This document shows, piece after piece, positions 29,204 to 38,209 of a DNA stretch of 64,000 nt. The position numbers and the translations under genes were made by a program. Source of the DNA: Mycoavidus cysteinexigens (GTDB lineage: Bacteria > Pseudomonadota > Gammaproteobacteria > Burkholderiales > Burkholderiaceae). The stretch's first letter is position 1. Each line of letters starts with the position of its first letter. Where the stretch lies: positions 2,666,001 to 2,730,000 of the forward strand of contig NZ_AP018150.1 of the NCBI RefSeq assembly GCF_003966915.1, written 5' to 3'. The notes below the pieces were generated by a model. The model saw nothing but the letters and a program-made list of their open reading frames with translations, had not been told where the DNA came from and ran no database searches.

Positions 29204-32200
29204 CTAATACAATTCAGCCCATCCTTCGGAATAATCAATTATTCCAGTCGATTCTTCTGAATCGGAAAAGTCTTCTTCATCAGACTCTTCCGAATCGAAT
29301 AATAAAGCCCCATCATTGGCGCCCCGCTGCTGCAACAGTGTCCGATTAATATCGCTTAACCCAACCACCCCTTCCAATAACGTATTCTTCACCATCAGCT
29401 TATTATCCGGTGGTAACATCCAACGCAGGTGCGCATGAACTCCCTCTCCTATCAGCTCCCACTGCCGAACAAACTTACCGCCATCGCCAGTCAACAGATA
29501 GGAACCCTCTGGCGTCGCTTTCCAGGCTACGCTATAGACTCCCCTAGTGAAATCTTGAATCACTCTTAGACACTCACCCGAAGCGACCTCCCACAGACGC
29601 ACTGTATTATCATAACTCCCCGAGGCGACCTGCGACCCGCTCGGCGAATACACCACGCTCAAAACAGTTCTGGTATGTCCTTCTAATTTGTACACAGCCG
29701 CTCCGCTGTGCGCATCCCACAGACGCACCGTATTGTCATTACTGCCCGAGGCAATCTGCGTTCCGCTCGGCGAATACACCACGCTCCTAACAGAGGCGGT
29801 ATGTCCGCGTAAGGTGTACTCAGCCGCTCCGCTGTGCGCGTCCCACAGACGCACCGTCTGGTCATGACTCCCCGAGGCGATCTGCGATCCGCTCGGCGAA
29901 TACGCCACGCTCAAAACAGTTCTGGTATGTCCTTCTAATGTGTACCCAGCCGCTCCGCTTTGAGCATCCCACAGACGCACCGTACGGTCAAAACTCCCCG
30001 AGGCGATCTGCGACCCGCTCGGCGAATACACCACGCTCAAAACAGAGGCGGTATGTCCTTCTAATGTGTACCCAGCCGCTCCGCTTTGAGCGTCCCACAG
30101 ACGCACCGTAGTGTCATCACTCCCCGAGGCGATCTGCGACCCGCTCGGCGAATACACCACGCTATAAACATAGGAGGTATGTCCTTTTAAGGTGTGCCCA
30201 GCCGCGCCGCTGTGCGCGTCCCACAGACGCACCGTCTTGTCAAAACTCCCCGAGGCGATCTGCGACCCGCTCGGCGAATACACCACGCTCCTAACAGAGG
30301 AGGTATGTCCTTCTAAGGTGTGTCCAGCCGCTCCGCTGTGCGCGTCCCACAGATGCACCGTCTTGTCTAAACTCCCCGAGGCGATCTGCGATCCGCTCGG
30401 CGAATACACTACGCTACTAACAGCTTCGGTATGTCCTTCTAAGGTACCCACAGCCGCTCCGCTTTCCGCGTCCCACAGACGAACCGTAATGTCACAACTC
30501 CCCGAGGCGATCTGCGCTCCGCTCGGCGAATACACCACGCTATTAACATCGGAGGTATGTCCTTCTAAGGTGTGTCCAGCCGCTCCGCTATGCGCGTCCC
30601 ACAGACGCACCGTACGGTCAGAACTCCCCGAGGCGATCTGCGACCCGCTCGGCGAATACACCACGCTCAAAACAGAGGCGGTATGTCCTTCTAATTTGTA
30701 CCCAGCCGCTCCGCTTTGAGCGTCCCACAGACGCACCGTACGGTCAGAACTCCCCGAGGCGATCTGCGACCCGCTCGGCGAATACACCACGCTATAAACA
30801 TAGGAGGTATGTCCTTTTAAGGTGTGCACAGCCGCGCCGCTGTGCGCGTCCCACAGACGCACCGTCTTGTCAAAACTCCACGAGGCGATCTGCGATCCGT
30901 TCGGCGAATACACCACGCTATTAACAGTGGAGGTATGGCCTTCTAAGGTGTGCACAGACGCTCCGCTTTCCGCGTCCCACAGACGCACCGTAGTGTCCCA
31001 ACTCCCCGAGGCGATCTGCGTACCGCTCGGCGAATACACCACGCTAGTAACATACCAGGTATGTCCTTCTAAGGTGTGCACAGCCGCGCCGCTGTGCGCG
31101 TCCCACAGACGCACCGTCTCGTCATAACTCCCCGAGGCGATCTGCGATCCGCTCGGCGAATACACTACGCTAATAACAGTGCCGGTATGTCCTTCTAAGG
31201 TGTAGGTTTTTTCCCAATTCGAGGTTGAGTAGACGCTGATCGTGCCGTTCTCAAGCCCTACCGCACAGTTTTTCCCATCCGGGGAATACGCGCAGGAATA
31301 CACACTGCTTTTCTCTTGAAGATAAGCCCATTCGCCAAACCGCACCCCAGCCATCTTGGCTGCGCTTAAATCCGCATGGCGAAGCCAACTATTCCGTAAA
31401 TTGACCTCGCTTAAATCCGCCCCTTGCAACTGCGCTGAATCGAATACCCCAAAGCTCAGATCGGCCCCGGGTATCTGGATTCCCTTTAAATCCAGTTCAT
31501 GGAACTGCACCCCAGCTTTAATCAGGATCGTGATTGCATTCGCCGCAGCCCTGCTCACGCTATGCTTGCTCGTTGTCGCTTTGATCCACGCCAACAGCGG
31601 TTTTAGCAGCTCTCCATTTTGTTGAACTCGCTCGACCAAAAAGCGCTGGATCGCTAAATCCTCCACAACATTCAAGGTATTCAATAAGGCCGCAGTATCC
31701 ACCTCAACAGAAGGGCTGAGCGCTTCCCATAACACTTGCACCTTTCCTACCCAGTTTAACTGCGTAGAACGATCCGATGACGCCAATTCTGTGAAGTTTT
31801 CCAGCTCTTCCCATACCGCGCGCGCCACTAAATAATCCTGGATCGATTTATGAATAAAGCGATATTGCTGCTGCTGGCGAGTCAACAACGCGCTAAAACG
31901 CAGTAGATTCTTTTCCTCATCTTTGTTACTCAAAAAGGTCTCATATCGCTTATCCTGCGGCATTCCTCTGCGGGCAACCGCTGAATATTCCGCTACGGTG
32001 GTTTTACCCTCTGACAGGGCTAACGCAAAGTCGGTATTAAATGTCTGGCTATGCCCGATAAATTCGTCTTTTAAACTGAGGAAAGCTTTCTGCTCTGCCT
32101 CCGTCAATTTAGACTGAATCGCATCTAAACGCGCTAACGAACGCTCAAACCACGTTTGCACGAACTGCTCATAGAGTTTGATTCGGGTTAAAGCCACTTG

Positions 32201-33784
32201 ACCCGGCCGAGTTTCGTCTAACGTCGGTAATACACTTAAGGCCATTTTCAGTAAAAAAGGCGTACCCAAGAGTTCTTTCACATTGGGAATCTGCGCTAAT
32301 CTGTCTTGATAAGCTTGAGCGCTCCACTGAGCTTTCGTATGCTTAACATATTGATGAATATAGGTTTCGATCGACTGTTCTGAAAACGGTGCGAGCTGAT
32401 ACTCCAGCAAGATGCGTGAACGGCCTCGCGGTTGCAGATGGTTTTTATAGCCCTCTGATAAATACTCGGGCCGACAACTCAGTACGATTTTTGCTTGCCA
32501 TTGATCCAGTTTTTCATCCGTATATAAATTCCTCTGTTCCGCAGGAATTTCATCATAGCCATCTAAGATTAAAATAAAGTGCTGGTTTGCCCGCAACGCG
32601 TCGATCTGCTCGGGCGAAAAGCCACATTTATCCGATAAATACTGGCCTATGAGATTTTTGTTGGGCCTGTCTATCGTCGGTAAAGAGATATACAGCGGGA
32701 TCGGCCGCTCGCCTGAAGCAGTACCATAGTCTCGCCATAAGCGGCGCGCTAAATGGCGGTTAAAGGTCGATTTCCCCGAACCCGCTTCACCTCGCAACAA
32801 CAGCACCTGAGTTTTCTGGCCAGAAGCATTGGCTTGCGTTAAAAAGGCGGTTACCGCTTCGTCTAAATCAAAAAGTGTCTTTCTATCCGCAGCAGTCGTC
32901 GCCTGTGGGGCGACATACATCGCCAGCCCATCTTGAATTTCTCCAGGTTCTTCCCACGCAGTGAAATATTCTGCCTCGATATTCTGGCCTAGGATAGCTA
33001 AGGGTTCTTTCTTCGAGCGTAGCTCTAGGGCTTGCTGCTCTTTAAACCGATCTAGATAGGCTGTTTTTAATTCTCCAACGGACGTATGGATTTCTTGGAT
33101 TTGAGGCAGAAGTTCTTTATTCGGTGAGTAGTAATGCACGTTGACCGTATTATTCTTGCCATGGACTGGTGCATTAATCGTGCCATGGCAGCTTTGTACT
33201 AGCGTTTCCACCCCAACATAATCGGTACCGGCTGAATCAGTTAATATCGGTGTAAAGGAGAAGGTTTGGGCTTCGGCGGAACTCTCCGGGAGGGCTTCGA
33301 GCTTTGCATTTGGATAGCTGAATAAAGAAGCACCCACCCCGGCAAGTCGTTCAATGGCAACGGGATGGTTTTTCTTATTTAAATGCAAACTACTTGACCC
33401 CCTCTCAACCGTTCGCTTTTTAGAAAAGCCCGCGTTATTGAGTCTATATCGCTCAAAAATTTGCTGTCTCTTTTGTTCTAGCGTCTCTGCTTCGGTCCTG
33501 CGCCCTTGTTCATTTAACAATAAGCCGTAACTTAAATAAATAGACTCAATTATTTTTCCCGACTGAGGGTCAAGAGACAATTTTTCTGCTTCTTCTTCAA
33601 AAAGCTTTTGAGCTACCTGATAGAGTTTTTCTGCTTCGGCAACCTGACCGATTTTTGTATACCCATCCGCCACAGCTATATATTGTTTGGCTTGCTCAAG
33701 CATCTGCTGCGGAGTTTGCAAAGGGGACTGTCCCTGAGCAACAGGATGGGATCTCGACGACATGCCATTGATCGGTGTAAGCAT
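29204..33784 (-). CDS. NACHT-pentapeptide-WD40 (NLR-like) protein 2
   Basis: 1526 residues; start ATG at 33784 (MLTPINGMSSRSHPVAQGQS) with AAGGA upstream. It has the same architecture as the protein at 20074-24456 and is very similar up to the WD40 part: TPR-like helices, the RHIM-like GTINAPVHGKNNTVNVHYY, NACHT with GEAGSGKST and HFILILDGYDEI, pentapeptide repeats, then 15 WD40 blades instead of 14. A C-terminal acidic tail of about 30 residues (DSEESDEEDFSDSEES and on, ending WAELY) is absent from the paralogue. The two genes and about 315 bases of leader form an inverted duplication with about 4.7 kb between their 3' ends. Variable residues in the repeats differ between the copies, as if they recognise different ligands. 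The role is inferred from architecture only. Confidence 0.88.
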   Translation of the reverse strand: MLTPINGMSSRSHPVAQGQSPLQTPQQMLEQAKQYIAVADGYTKIGQVAEAEKLYQVAQKLFEEEAEKLSLDPQSGKIIESIYLSYGLLLNEQGRRTEAETLEQKRQQIFERYRLNNAGFSKKRTVERGSSSLHLNKKNHPVAIERLAGVGASLFSYPNAKLEALPESSAEAQTFSFTPILTDSAGTDYVGVETLVQSCHGTINAPVHGKNNTVNVHYYSPNKELLPQIQEIHTSVGELKTAYLDRFKEQQALELRSKKEPLAILGQNIEAEYFTAWEEPGEIQDGLAMYVAPQATTAADRKTLFDLDEAVTAFLTQANASGQKTQVLLLRGEAGSGKSTFNRHLARRLWRDYGTASGERPIPLYISLPTIDRPNKNLIGQYLSDKCGFSPEQIDALRANQHFILILDGYDEIPAEQRNLYTDEKLDQWQAKIVLSCRPEYLSEGYKNHLQPRGRSRILLEYQLAPFSEQSIETYIHQYVKHTKAQWSAQAYQDRLAQIPNVKELLGTPFLLKMALSVLPTLDETRPGQVALTRIKLYEQFVQTWFERSLARLDAIQSKLTEAEQKAFLSLKDEFIGHSQTFNTDFALALSEGKTTVAEYSAVARRGMPQDKRYETFLSNKDEEKNLLRFSALLTRQQQQYRFIHKSIQDYLVARAVWEELENFTELASSDRSTQLNWVGKVQVLWEALSPSVEVDTAALLNTLNVVEDLAIQRFLVERVQQNGELLKPLLAWIKATTSKHSVSRAAANAITILIKAGVQFHELDLKGIQIPGADLSFGVFDSAQLQGADLSEVNLRNSWLRHADLSAAKMAGVRFGEWAYLQEKSSVYSCAYSPDGKNCAVGLENGTISVYSTSNWEKTYTLEGHTGTVISVVYSPSGSQIASGSYDETVRLWDAHSGAAVHTLEGHTWYVTSVVYSPSGTQIASGSWDTTVRLWDAESGASVHTLEGHTSTVNSVVYSPNGSQIASWSFDKTVRLWDAHSGAAVHTLKGHTSYVYSVVYSPSGSQIASGSSDRTVRLWDAQSGAAGYKLEGHTASVLSVVYSPSGSQIASGSSDRTVRLWDAHSGAAGHTLEGHTSDVNSVVYSPSGAQIASGSCDITVRLWDAESGAAVGTLEGHTEAVSSVVYSPSGSQIASGSLDKTVHLWDAHSGAAGHTLEGHTSSVRSVVYSPSGSQIASGSFDKTVRLWDAHSGAAGHTLKGHTSYVYSVVYSPSGSQIASGSDDTTVRLWDAQSGAAGYTLEGHTASVLSVVYSPSGSQIASGSFDRTVRLWDAQSGAAGYTLEGHTRTVLSVAYSPSGSQIASGSHDQTVRLWDAHSGAAEYTLRGHTASVRSVVYSPSGTQIASGSNDNTVRLWDAHSGAAVYKLEGHTRTVLSVVYSPSGSQVASGSYDNTVRLWEVASGECLRVIQDFTRGVYSVAWKATPEGSYLLTGDGGKFVRQWELIGEGVHAHLRWMLPPDNKLMVKNTLLEGVVGLSDINRTLLQQRGANDGALLFDSEESDEEDFSDSEESTGIIDYSEGWAELY
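29449..31300 (-). repeat. Tandem 126-bp WD40 repeats in NACHT-WD40 protein 2
   Basis: Fifteen 42-residue units with the consensus SVVYSPSGSQIASGSxDxTVRLWDAHSGAA-xTLEGHT. Units 5 and 10, and 6 and 11, are especially alike (SYVYSVVY... and ASVLSVVY...), which suggests a five-unit block was duplicated inside the array. Variation again sits at the same few positions per unit. Confidence 0.92.
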
Positions 33785-34101
33785 TACGTTCCTTGTACCG
33801 GTATTTTCTCACTCCCGCTGAGTTCAATGAACGAACGGTCTAGAAAAGCCGAATTTTTTAAGATTTTTAACAATAGTGGAGTCTACAAATAAGAGAGTAC
33901 GCGCCTATTTTGTGCGCTACGCTCAAAGACCGCATCGTCTTCATCCACAATTTTTCCGAATTGTAACGATGGGCCAATGATTTTTGCAAACAATCAGGGT
34001 GTAGGGGTGGACGATCGAGCGGGTGGGACGTATCCATTCACTTTTTTTGCCCCTGATTTCCGCGCCGTCCCCCTGTCAAAAATTTCTCTTTTTCCGCGGG
34101 T

Positions 34102-34131
34102 CAAGTCTGATAATTGGTATTATCAGACTTG
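34102..34131. repeat. Perfect 13-bp inverted repeat upstream of second NACHT-WD40 gene
   Basis: CAAGTCTGATAAT, four-base loop, ATTATCAGACTTG. It is the counterpart of 19728-19758. On the minus strand it is followed, as in the other copy, by ACCCGCGGAAAAA and a TTTGAC-containing leader. Beyond it the two flanks lose similarity, so it marks the edge of the duplicated block. Confidence 0.6.
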
Positions 34132-34398
34132 CATTTGCTTCGTAAAAACCGGGGTTTTTAAAGAATCGATTGATTTTGGTAAAGGTAATTAGCCGGATGG
34201 AAGAGAAGCTGCAATTACAAAAAATTTTTATAAAGAACACAGATCGCCAAGATATCTGAAAATGAACTATTTCGGGCATGCCTATTCATGGATGTACGAA
34301 AATCAGCTAAATGCATTTCGGATGTGAGCGATAATTCGTACCCAATTTTCGGACTAATTTAGAGCCATGCCACGCCTTTTTGCTCACTGGTAAACAGT

Positions 34399-34564
34399 TT
34401 GCAGATCGCCGATATTCAATGCTGCACAGGGTGCTATCGTTTTAGAGCGGCTCGATGCTGGTGTCAGCATTGCTGCAATCGCACACGAATTCAAGACGAC
34501 TCGTCAAACAATTATGCGAGCAAGCGAGGCTGCTTTAAACTCTCCCTTGCAACAGAAAAATTGA
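34399..34564 (+). pseudogene. Serine recombinase (resolvase/invertase) C-terminal remnant
   Basis: The frame reads FNAAQGAIVLERLDAGVSIA, AIAHEFKTTRQTIMRASEAA and LNSPLQQKN to a stop. The GVSIAAIAxxFKTxRQTIMRA block is the C-terminal helix-turn-helix of site-specific serine recombinases. The catalytic N-terminal domain is missing and I see no start. It may be what is left of a transposon resolvase or invertase; no partner transposase is adjacent. Confidence 0.7.
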
Positions 34565-34723
34565 TACAGATAACACGATTGTTGGCATTGAAAATCTATA
34601 TATTTATTCAGATGTTTATTATTTAAGTGCCTTCCGCAGCGAATTATTTATTCTGATCGAAACATGATTTTCAGTACCCCTGACGCGCCTCTATTGGTCA
34701 GGGGGAACAGCTAAAGTGAGTGG

Positions 34724-35841
34724 TCAATTCAGCAACCACTGATTAAAACGTTCAATGGTTGAGCTATGTTTATCTGCCCAGTACAAACCATCACTTGGTA
34801 TCCCTTTTTCTAAGTTAGCCGGATAAGTGGCAAGCAGCTTGACATATTTGGGATCAATCTGGTTTCTTTGCAGAACTTCCTGGGTTAAAGCGCTAGGTTG
34901 AGTCGGCGCTACCCCATAAGGGATAAGGCGTGCCTGCCGCTCAGGGTCGGTGGCAAACTGGATAAGTTGACGGCAAGCCTCCGCATTCGGCGTACCTTTT
35001 AAAATTGTCCAGTTATCGTAGCCGTAGATATGTTGATCCCAGGAAAATGCAACGGGCGCACCCACTTCAATAGCCGCCAGGGCACCAAGTGAAAAGGCAG
35101 GGAGTAAATCGACTTCGCCTGTTTTCAAGAGGTGTTCAGCTTGGGGCGCATTTTGCCACCAGACGGAAATATGCGGCTTGATTTTATCCAGGCTGTGAAA
35201 GGCGCGGTCTAGATCATTGCAAGAATAAACTTCTTCTGGAGGCACGCCATCGGCCAGTAATGCTTCTTCTATCGTATCAAAGGGAATTTTGCGTAGAGCG
35301 CGGCGGCCGGGGAAATTTTTCACATCCCAAAGATCCTTCCACGTTCTCGGCGCTTGACGTCCTTTAAAAGCCTCCTCCCGATATGCGAGCACCGTAGAGT
35401 AGACGTTCATGCCAACGCTATACTCCGACAAAAAGCGCGGCATGATGGTTGAGACTACGGGATCATGCTCAAGCTGGTGCTTTTCCAAATAACCTTCCTT
35501 GCTCAAGATCGGAACAGCCCGATTGCTTAGGCACGCCATATTCCAATGATACGTCCCCGTATTGACCATCGTTCTAATTTCGGCGATAGGCTCCACATTG
35601 GATATAACGGCCTCTATCTCAATCCCTGTTTCTTTTGTGAAGGTTCGAAGAGTATTTTGGTATACGCAATATGATCTCTTCCGCCTGAGGTACGGATAAT
35701 AATTTTTTGTTTTGGATTTTTGATGAGTTTAAGAGAAGGTTTGATGAGGGGTACGCTCACCACGGAGGCTACGCCCAAACCGGCTATCACGGTCTTAATC
35801 ATATTACGGCGCCTTTCGAAAATTTGATTGTGCTCTTTCAT
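34724..35841 (-). pseudogene. Tat-type ABC substrate-binding protein, frameshifted
   Basis: Two frames together make one protein like those at 61013-62110 and 62489-63592. The first (start 35841, MKEHNQIFERRRNMIKTVIA) holds a twin-arginine signal and KIIIRTSGGRDHIAYTKILF, then runs out at EPSQKKQGLR. The second carries the rest from NVEPIAEIRTMVNTGTYHWN to the C-terminal FNQWLLN. Comparison with the paralogues (LFEPFTKETGI) shows a single missing T near 35643. The family is the extracellular solute-binding protein type 1/8 (PotD/Fe3+-like) fold. The gene starts right after the stop of a LysR regulator, the same arrangement as in the 60-64 kb cluster. Apart from the one base the frame is well kept, so the lesion is recent or a sequencing artefact. 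Confidence 0.85.
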
Positions 35842-36798
35842 TTAGTTTTCCTCCCCCGATCTGATGAGTAAATGATCGCTCACCTCTGCCTGATGCGTAA
35901 AAATAGAGAGACCTCTATGGAGCGATTTAAGCAATTGATGAATAGCGGGCAGCAAGGGCTTACCCCGCCTAACCACTAAAGCCAGTTTGGCTGACTGAAA
36001 AATGGGATGATCAATTTCGAGCGCAATCAGCTCCCCCTTTTTAATTTCTTCGCGGGCTGAAAAAATCGACATAAATACTGCGCCTAAGCTGTCACAAGCA
36101 AACTTTTTACGCGCTATCGTTGAATCACTTTCAAATATGCAAGGGGGAAGGGCGATTTTCTCCGTTTGGCAGGCGGCCTCGACCAGTTCTCGTGACACCC
36201 CCGAAGCCGGCAGTGAGAGCGAAGAACTCATCGCTTCTTTAAGTGTGACCTTCTGTTTTTGAGCAAGAGGGTGTTCTTTACTCACTAACATGTTTAAAGG
36301 TAACGGCACGCTTGCATACAGTTGAAGATCTGGTCTTTCAGGGCAAAGATGAATGATGCCTATATGCAAAATGTCGTCGAGAATTTGACGAATAATCTTA
36401 CTCGGCTCGAAAATTTCTTCTATATTCAGACTGACATTAGGGCATTGACGATGAAACTGATTGAATACATCCATGAGTGGAGCAACAAATGTACTGGCTG
36501 TAGCGATATGGATACTGCCTCGTCGCATTTCATTCAGCGCTTGTACGTCAGCTTCAAACTCTGCTCGAGCCTCGCGGTTCTTGCGATAATATTCAAGCAA
36601 TGATTTAGCCACCTCGGTTGGCGCAACACCGCGGGGACGTCGCTCGAATAATTTAAATCCGATCTCTTGTTCTAGCAGACCAATCTGCCGCGTAATGACA
36701 GAGCCGTCAGTATTCAAATAATCTGCTGCTGTACGAATTTTCCCGTGGGTGTAGACTGCATGGAAGTACCTCAGCCGACGTTGGTTAATTTCTCTCAT
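35842..36798 (-). CDS. LysR-family transcriptional regulator
   Basis: 318 residues. An N-terminal winged HTH, MREINQRRLRYFHAVYTHGK and then IRTAADYLNTDGSVITRQIG with LLEQEIGFKLFERRPRGVAP, is followed by a LysR substrate domain with IATASTFVAPLMDVFNQFHR. The gene directly precedes the substrate-binding-protein gene, with stop and start touching, so both are probably one transcript. LysR proteins usually bind upstream of their target and respond to a small ligand; here the ligand may be what the binding protein captures (inference). A truncated relative runs off the right edge at 63585-64000 and a wreck lies at 62122-62400. Confidence 0.9.
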   Translation of the reverse strand: MREINQRRLRYFHAVYTHGKIRTAADYLNTDGSVITRQIGLLEQEIGFKLFERRPRGVAPTEVAKSLLEYYRKNREARAEFEADVQALNEMRRGSIHIATASTFVAPLMDVFNQFHRQCPNVSLNIEEIFEPSKIIRQILDDILHIGIIHLCPERPDLQLYASVPLPLNMLVSKEHPLAQKQKVTLKEAMSSSLSLPASGVSRELVEAACQTEKIALPPCIFESDSTIARKKFACDSLGAVFMSIFSAREEIKKGELIALEIDHPIFQSAKLALVVRRGKPLLPAIHQLLKSLHRGLSIFTHQAEVSDHLLIRSGEEN

Positions 36799-36814
36799 TC
36801 CCGACTCCTTGAGT

Positions 36815-37370
36815 TTAGTTGGTCAAATTTTGCTTAAAAGCGAGTGCGGCTTTACCGCACTCTTCAAAATCAAGAAATTTTTGCCGGTAAGGAGTCGAAA
36901 AAGGAGCAAAAAGAGGGGTTGGCCGTATTAGAGGAAGGTGAGGCGCTTTGGGTTTAATTGTTGCCTCAATTGAGGAGTGAATCTGGGCGAGATCGGTGAA
37001 GTGAAAATAAAATGCGCAGAGGGAAGGAGCGAGTTTTTTAAGAGAGAACGAAGAGCGTTGTAAATGCCGTAAATCAACGGAGCATCTTTGAGGGCGCTGT
37101 TTAGGGGATACAGTTTGAGGAGATGAAGGGGAATACTTGGGCGGAGAAGGGTAAGACTCTAGACAATACATCGCATTGCTCCTTGTGTTTGGCTTTAAAC
37201 TCCGACGCACCCCTATGTCAAAAGAGGTGGCGGAACCGAGCAGGGTTGACATACCGAAACACAAGAATCGGCGTACCCGAAGGTACCCCCACACGGCCCC
37301 GCCATAAGCGCAAGCCTTCTTTCTTGTGTTGCCGGGATGTCAAACCCAGGCCACTATTGTTTTAGTGACA
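36815..37370. other. P4-like regulatory/ash-icd region at the left end of the island
   Basis: About 0.6 kb between LysR and the first island gene. Overlapping frames exist on both strands (159 codons at 36815-37294 minus; 80 codons at 37123-37365 plus, with NTRIGVPEGTPTRPRHKRKP). P4-type satellites carry a region here with the immunity RNA and the small ash/icd-like frames, and the string TYRNTRIGVPEGTP resembles such proteins. I cannot decide which strand is used, so no CDS is called. Confidence 0.35.
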
Positions 37371-37455
37371 CCTAAAGTATAAGGAAATCAATCTTAATGT
37401 GCAAATTCAACTACGGGCAGCATCAAATTTATTAATGACGCAAAGCAGCAGGTCA

Positions 37456-37677
37456 CTACACCTCTTCTAAGATTTTCCGTTGTTGATGTAGCAAAGCATG
37501 AATCCTTTTTAGCTGTTCGCGCCAAGCCTTAGATCGTCCGCCGTGCTTTAACGAATTAGCGGATGCCTTAGCTTTACCTTCATCCGTGAGCGGTCCTGTC
37601 GACTTTTCCCAGGGTCGCCATTGCTGAATCAAAGCCCGTTGCCGTGCCCGTCGCTCTGGTGTCCAGCCGCTGCTCAT
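37456..37677 (-). CDS. Small conserved island protein
   Basis: 73 residues: MSSGWTPERRARQRALIQQW, then RPWEKSTGPLTDEGKAKASA and NSLKHGGRSKAWREQ. The WTPERRARQxxxIxxWxPWExSTGPxTxxGKAxxSxNxxKGG pattern is common in proteins of P4-like islands of Burkholderia and Ralstonia; the function is unknown. Its start lies 98 bases inside the preceding gene in another frame, an unusually long overlap, which suggests translational coupling at the left end of the island operon. Confidence 0.6.
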   Translation of the reverse strand: MSSGWTPERRARQRALIQQWRPWEKSTGPLTDEGKAKASANSLKHGGRSKAWREQLKRIHALLHQQRKILEEV

Positions 37678-38209
37678 GTTGTTGCTCCAATAGTTCGTTT
37701 GACTGAATTGTTAATTTTTCCGCGTGCGCGAGGGGCGCTATGCTATTGTTCACCTGTTGATACCCGTGGGCGATGTTGGCTTGCTTGGCAAACACGACTG
37801 GCGGGTTTTTGATGGTTGCTAGCGTTTCAAGTGTCATCCGACATTGATTTTGCGCTTTCATCGCCATGCGAAAGAAGGATTCAAGATTTTTCTGAGATTC
37901 CTGACAGAGTGCCCGCCGGGAAAAATTCATAAAAATAGATTGCAGGGCTTGAGCTTGAGCCATCAACATGCCTTCACACCGCCCCATGTCGCCGCCTCGA
38001 ACCTCGGTAATCGAGTTTGCCAGTGCTTGGGTCAGCTCGCCAAAGTTCTGCTCACCAAGGGGCGTGGCGTATTCGCTAACGATAGCGGCTGCATTGGCAC
38101 TGGGTTTTAATACGAATTCTGCCAGAGCAGATGCATCAATTTTTGATTTTGTAGACTTCGCCACTGATCTTGGTTTCTTTTTATCTTTCACGCTTACTTT
38201 TTTTGTCAT
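37580..38209 (-). CDS. Hypothetical P4-like island protein (209 aa)
   Basis: Basic N-terminus (TKKVSVKDKKKPRSVAKSTK), then a helical body (FGELTQALANSITEVRGGDM, MLMAQAQALQSIFMNFSRRA, FRMAMKAQNQCRMTLETLAT, VFAKQANIAHGYQQVN). Proteins with this body occur in integrative islands of Burkholderiales without known function. The start overlaps the upstream stop (ATGA), with GGAGGAGG just before it inside the upstream gene, so coupling is strong. No enzymatic motif is visible. Confidence 0.75.
   Translation of the reverse strand: MTKKVSVKDKKKPRSVAKSTKSKIDASALAEFVLKPSANAAAIVSEYATPLGEQNFGELTQALANSITEVRGGDMGRCEGMLMAQAQALQSIFMNFSRRALCQESQKNLESFFRMAMKAQNQCRMTLETLATIKNPPVVFAKQANIAHGYQQVNNSIAPLAHAEKLTIQSNELLEQQHEQRLDTRATGTATGFDSAMATLGKVDRTAHG

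Noticed and set aside
36815..37294. 159-codon minus-strand gene
   Set aside because: Composition (Ser/Pro/Leu-rich, no domain) and an overlapping plus-strand frame with P4-like wording make the strand undecidable; it is reported only as a region.
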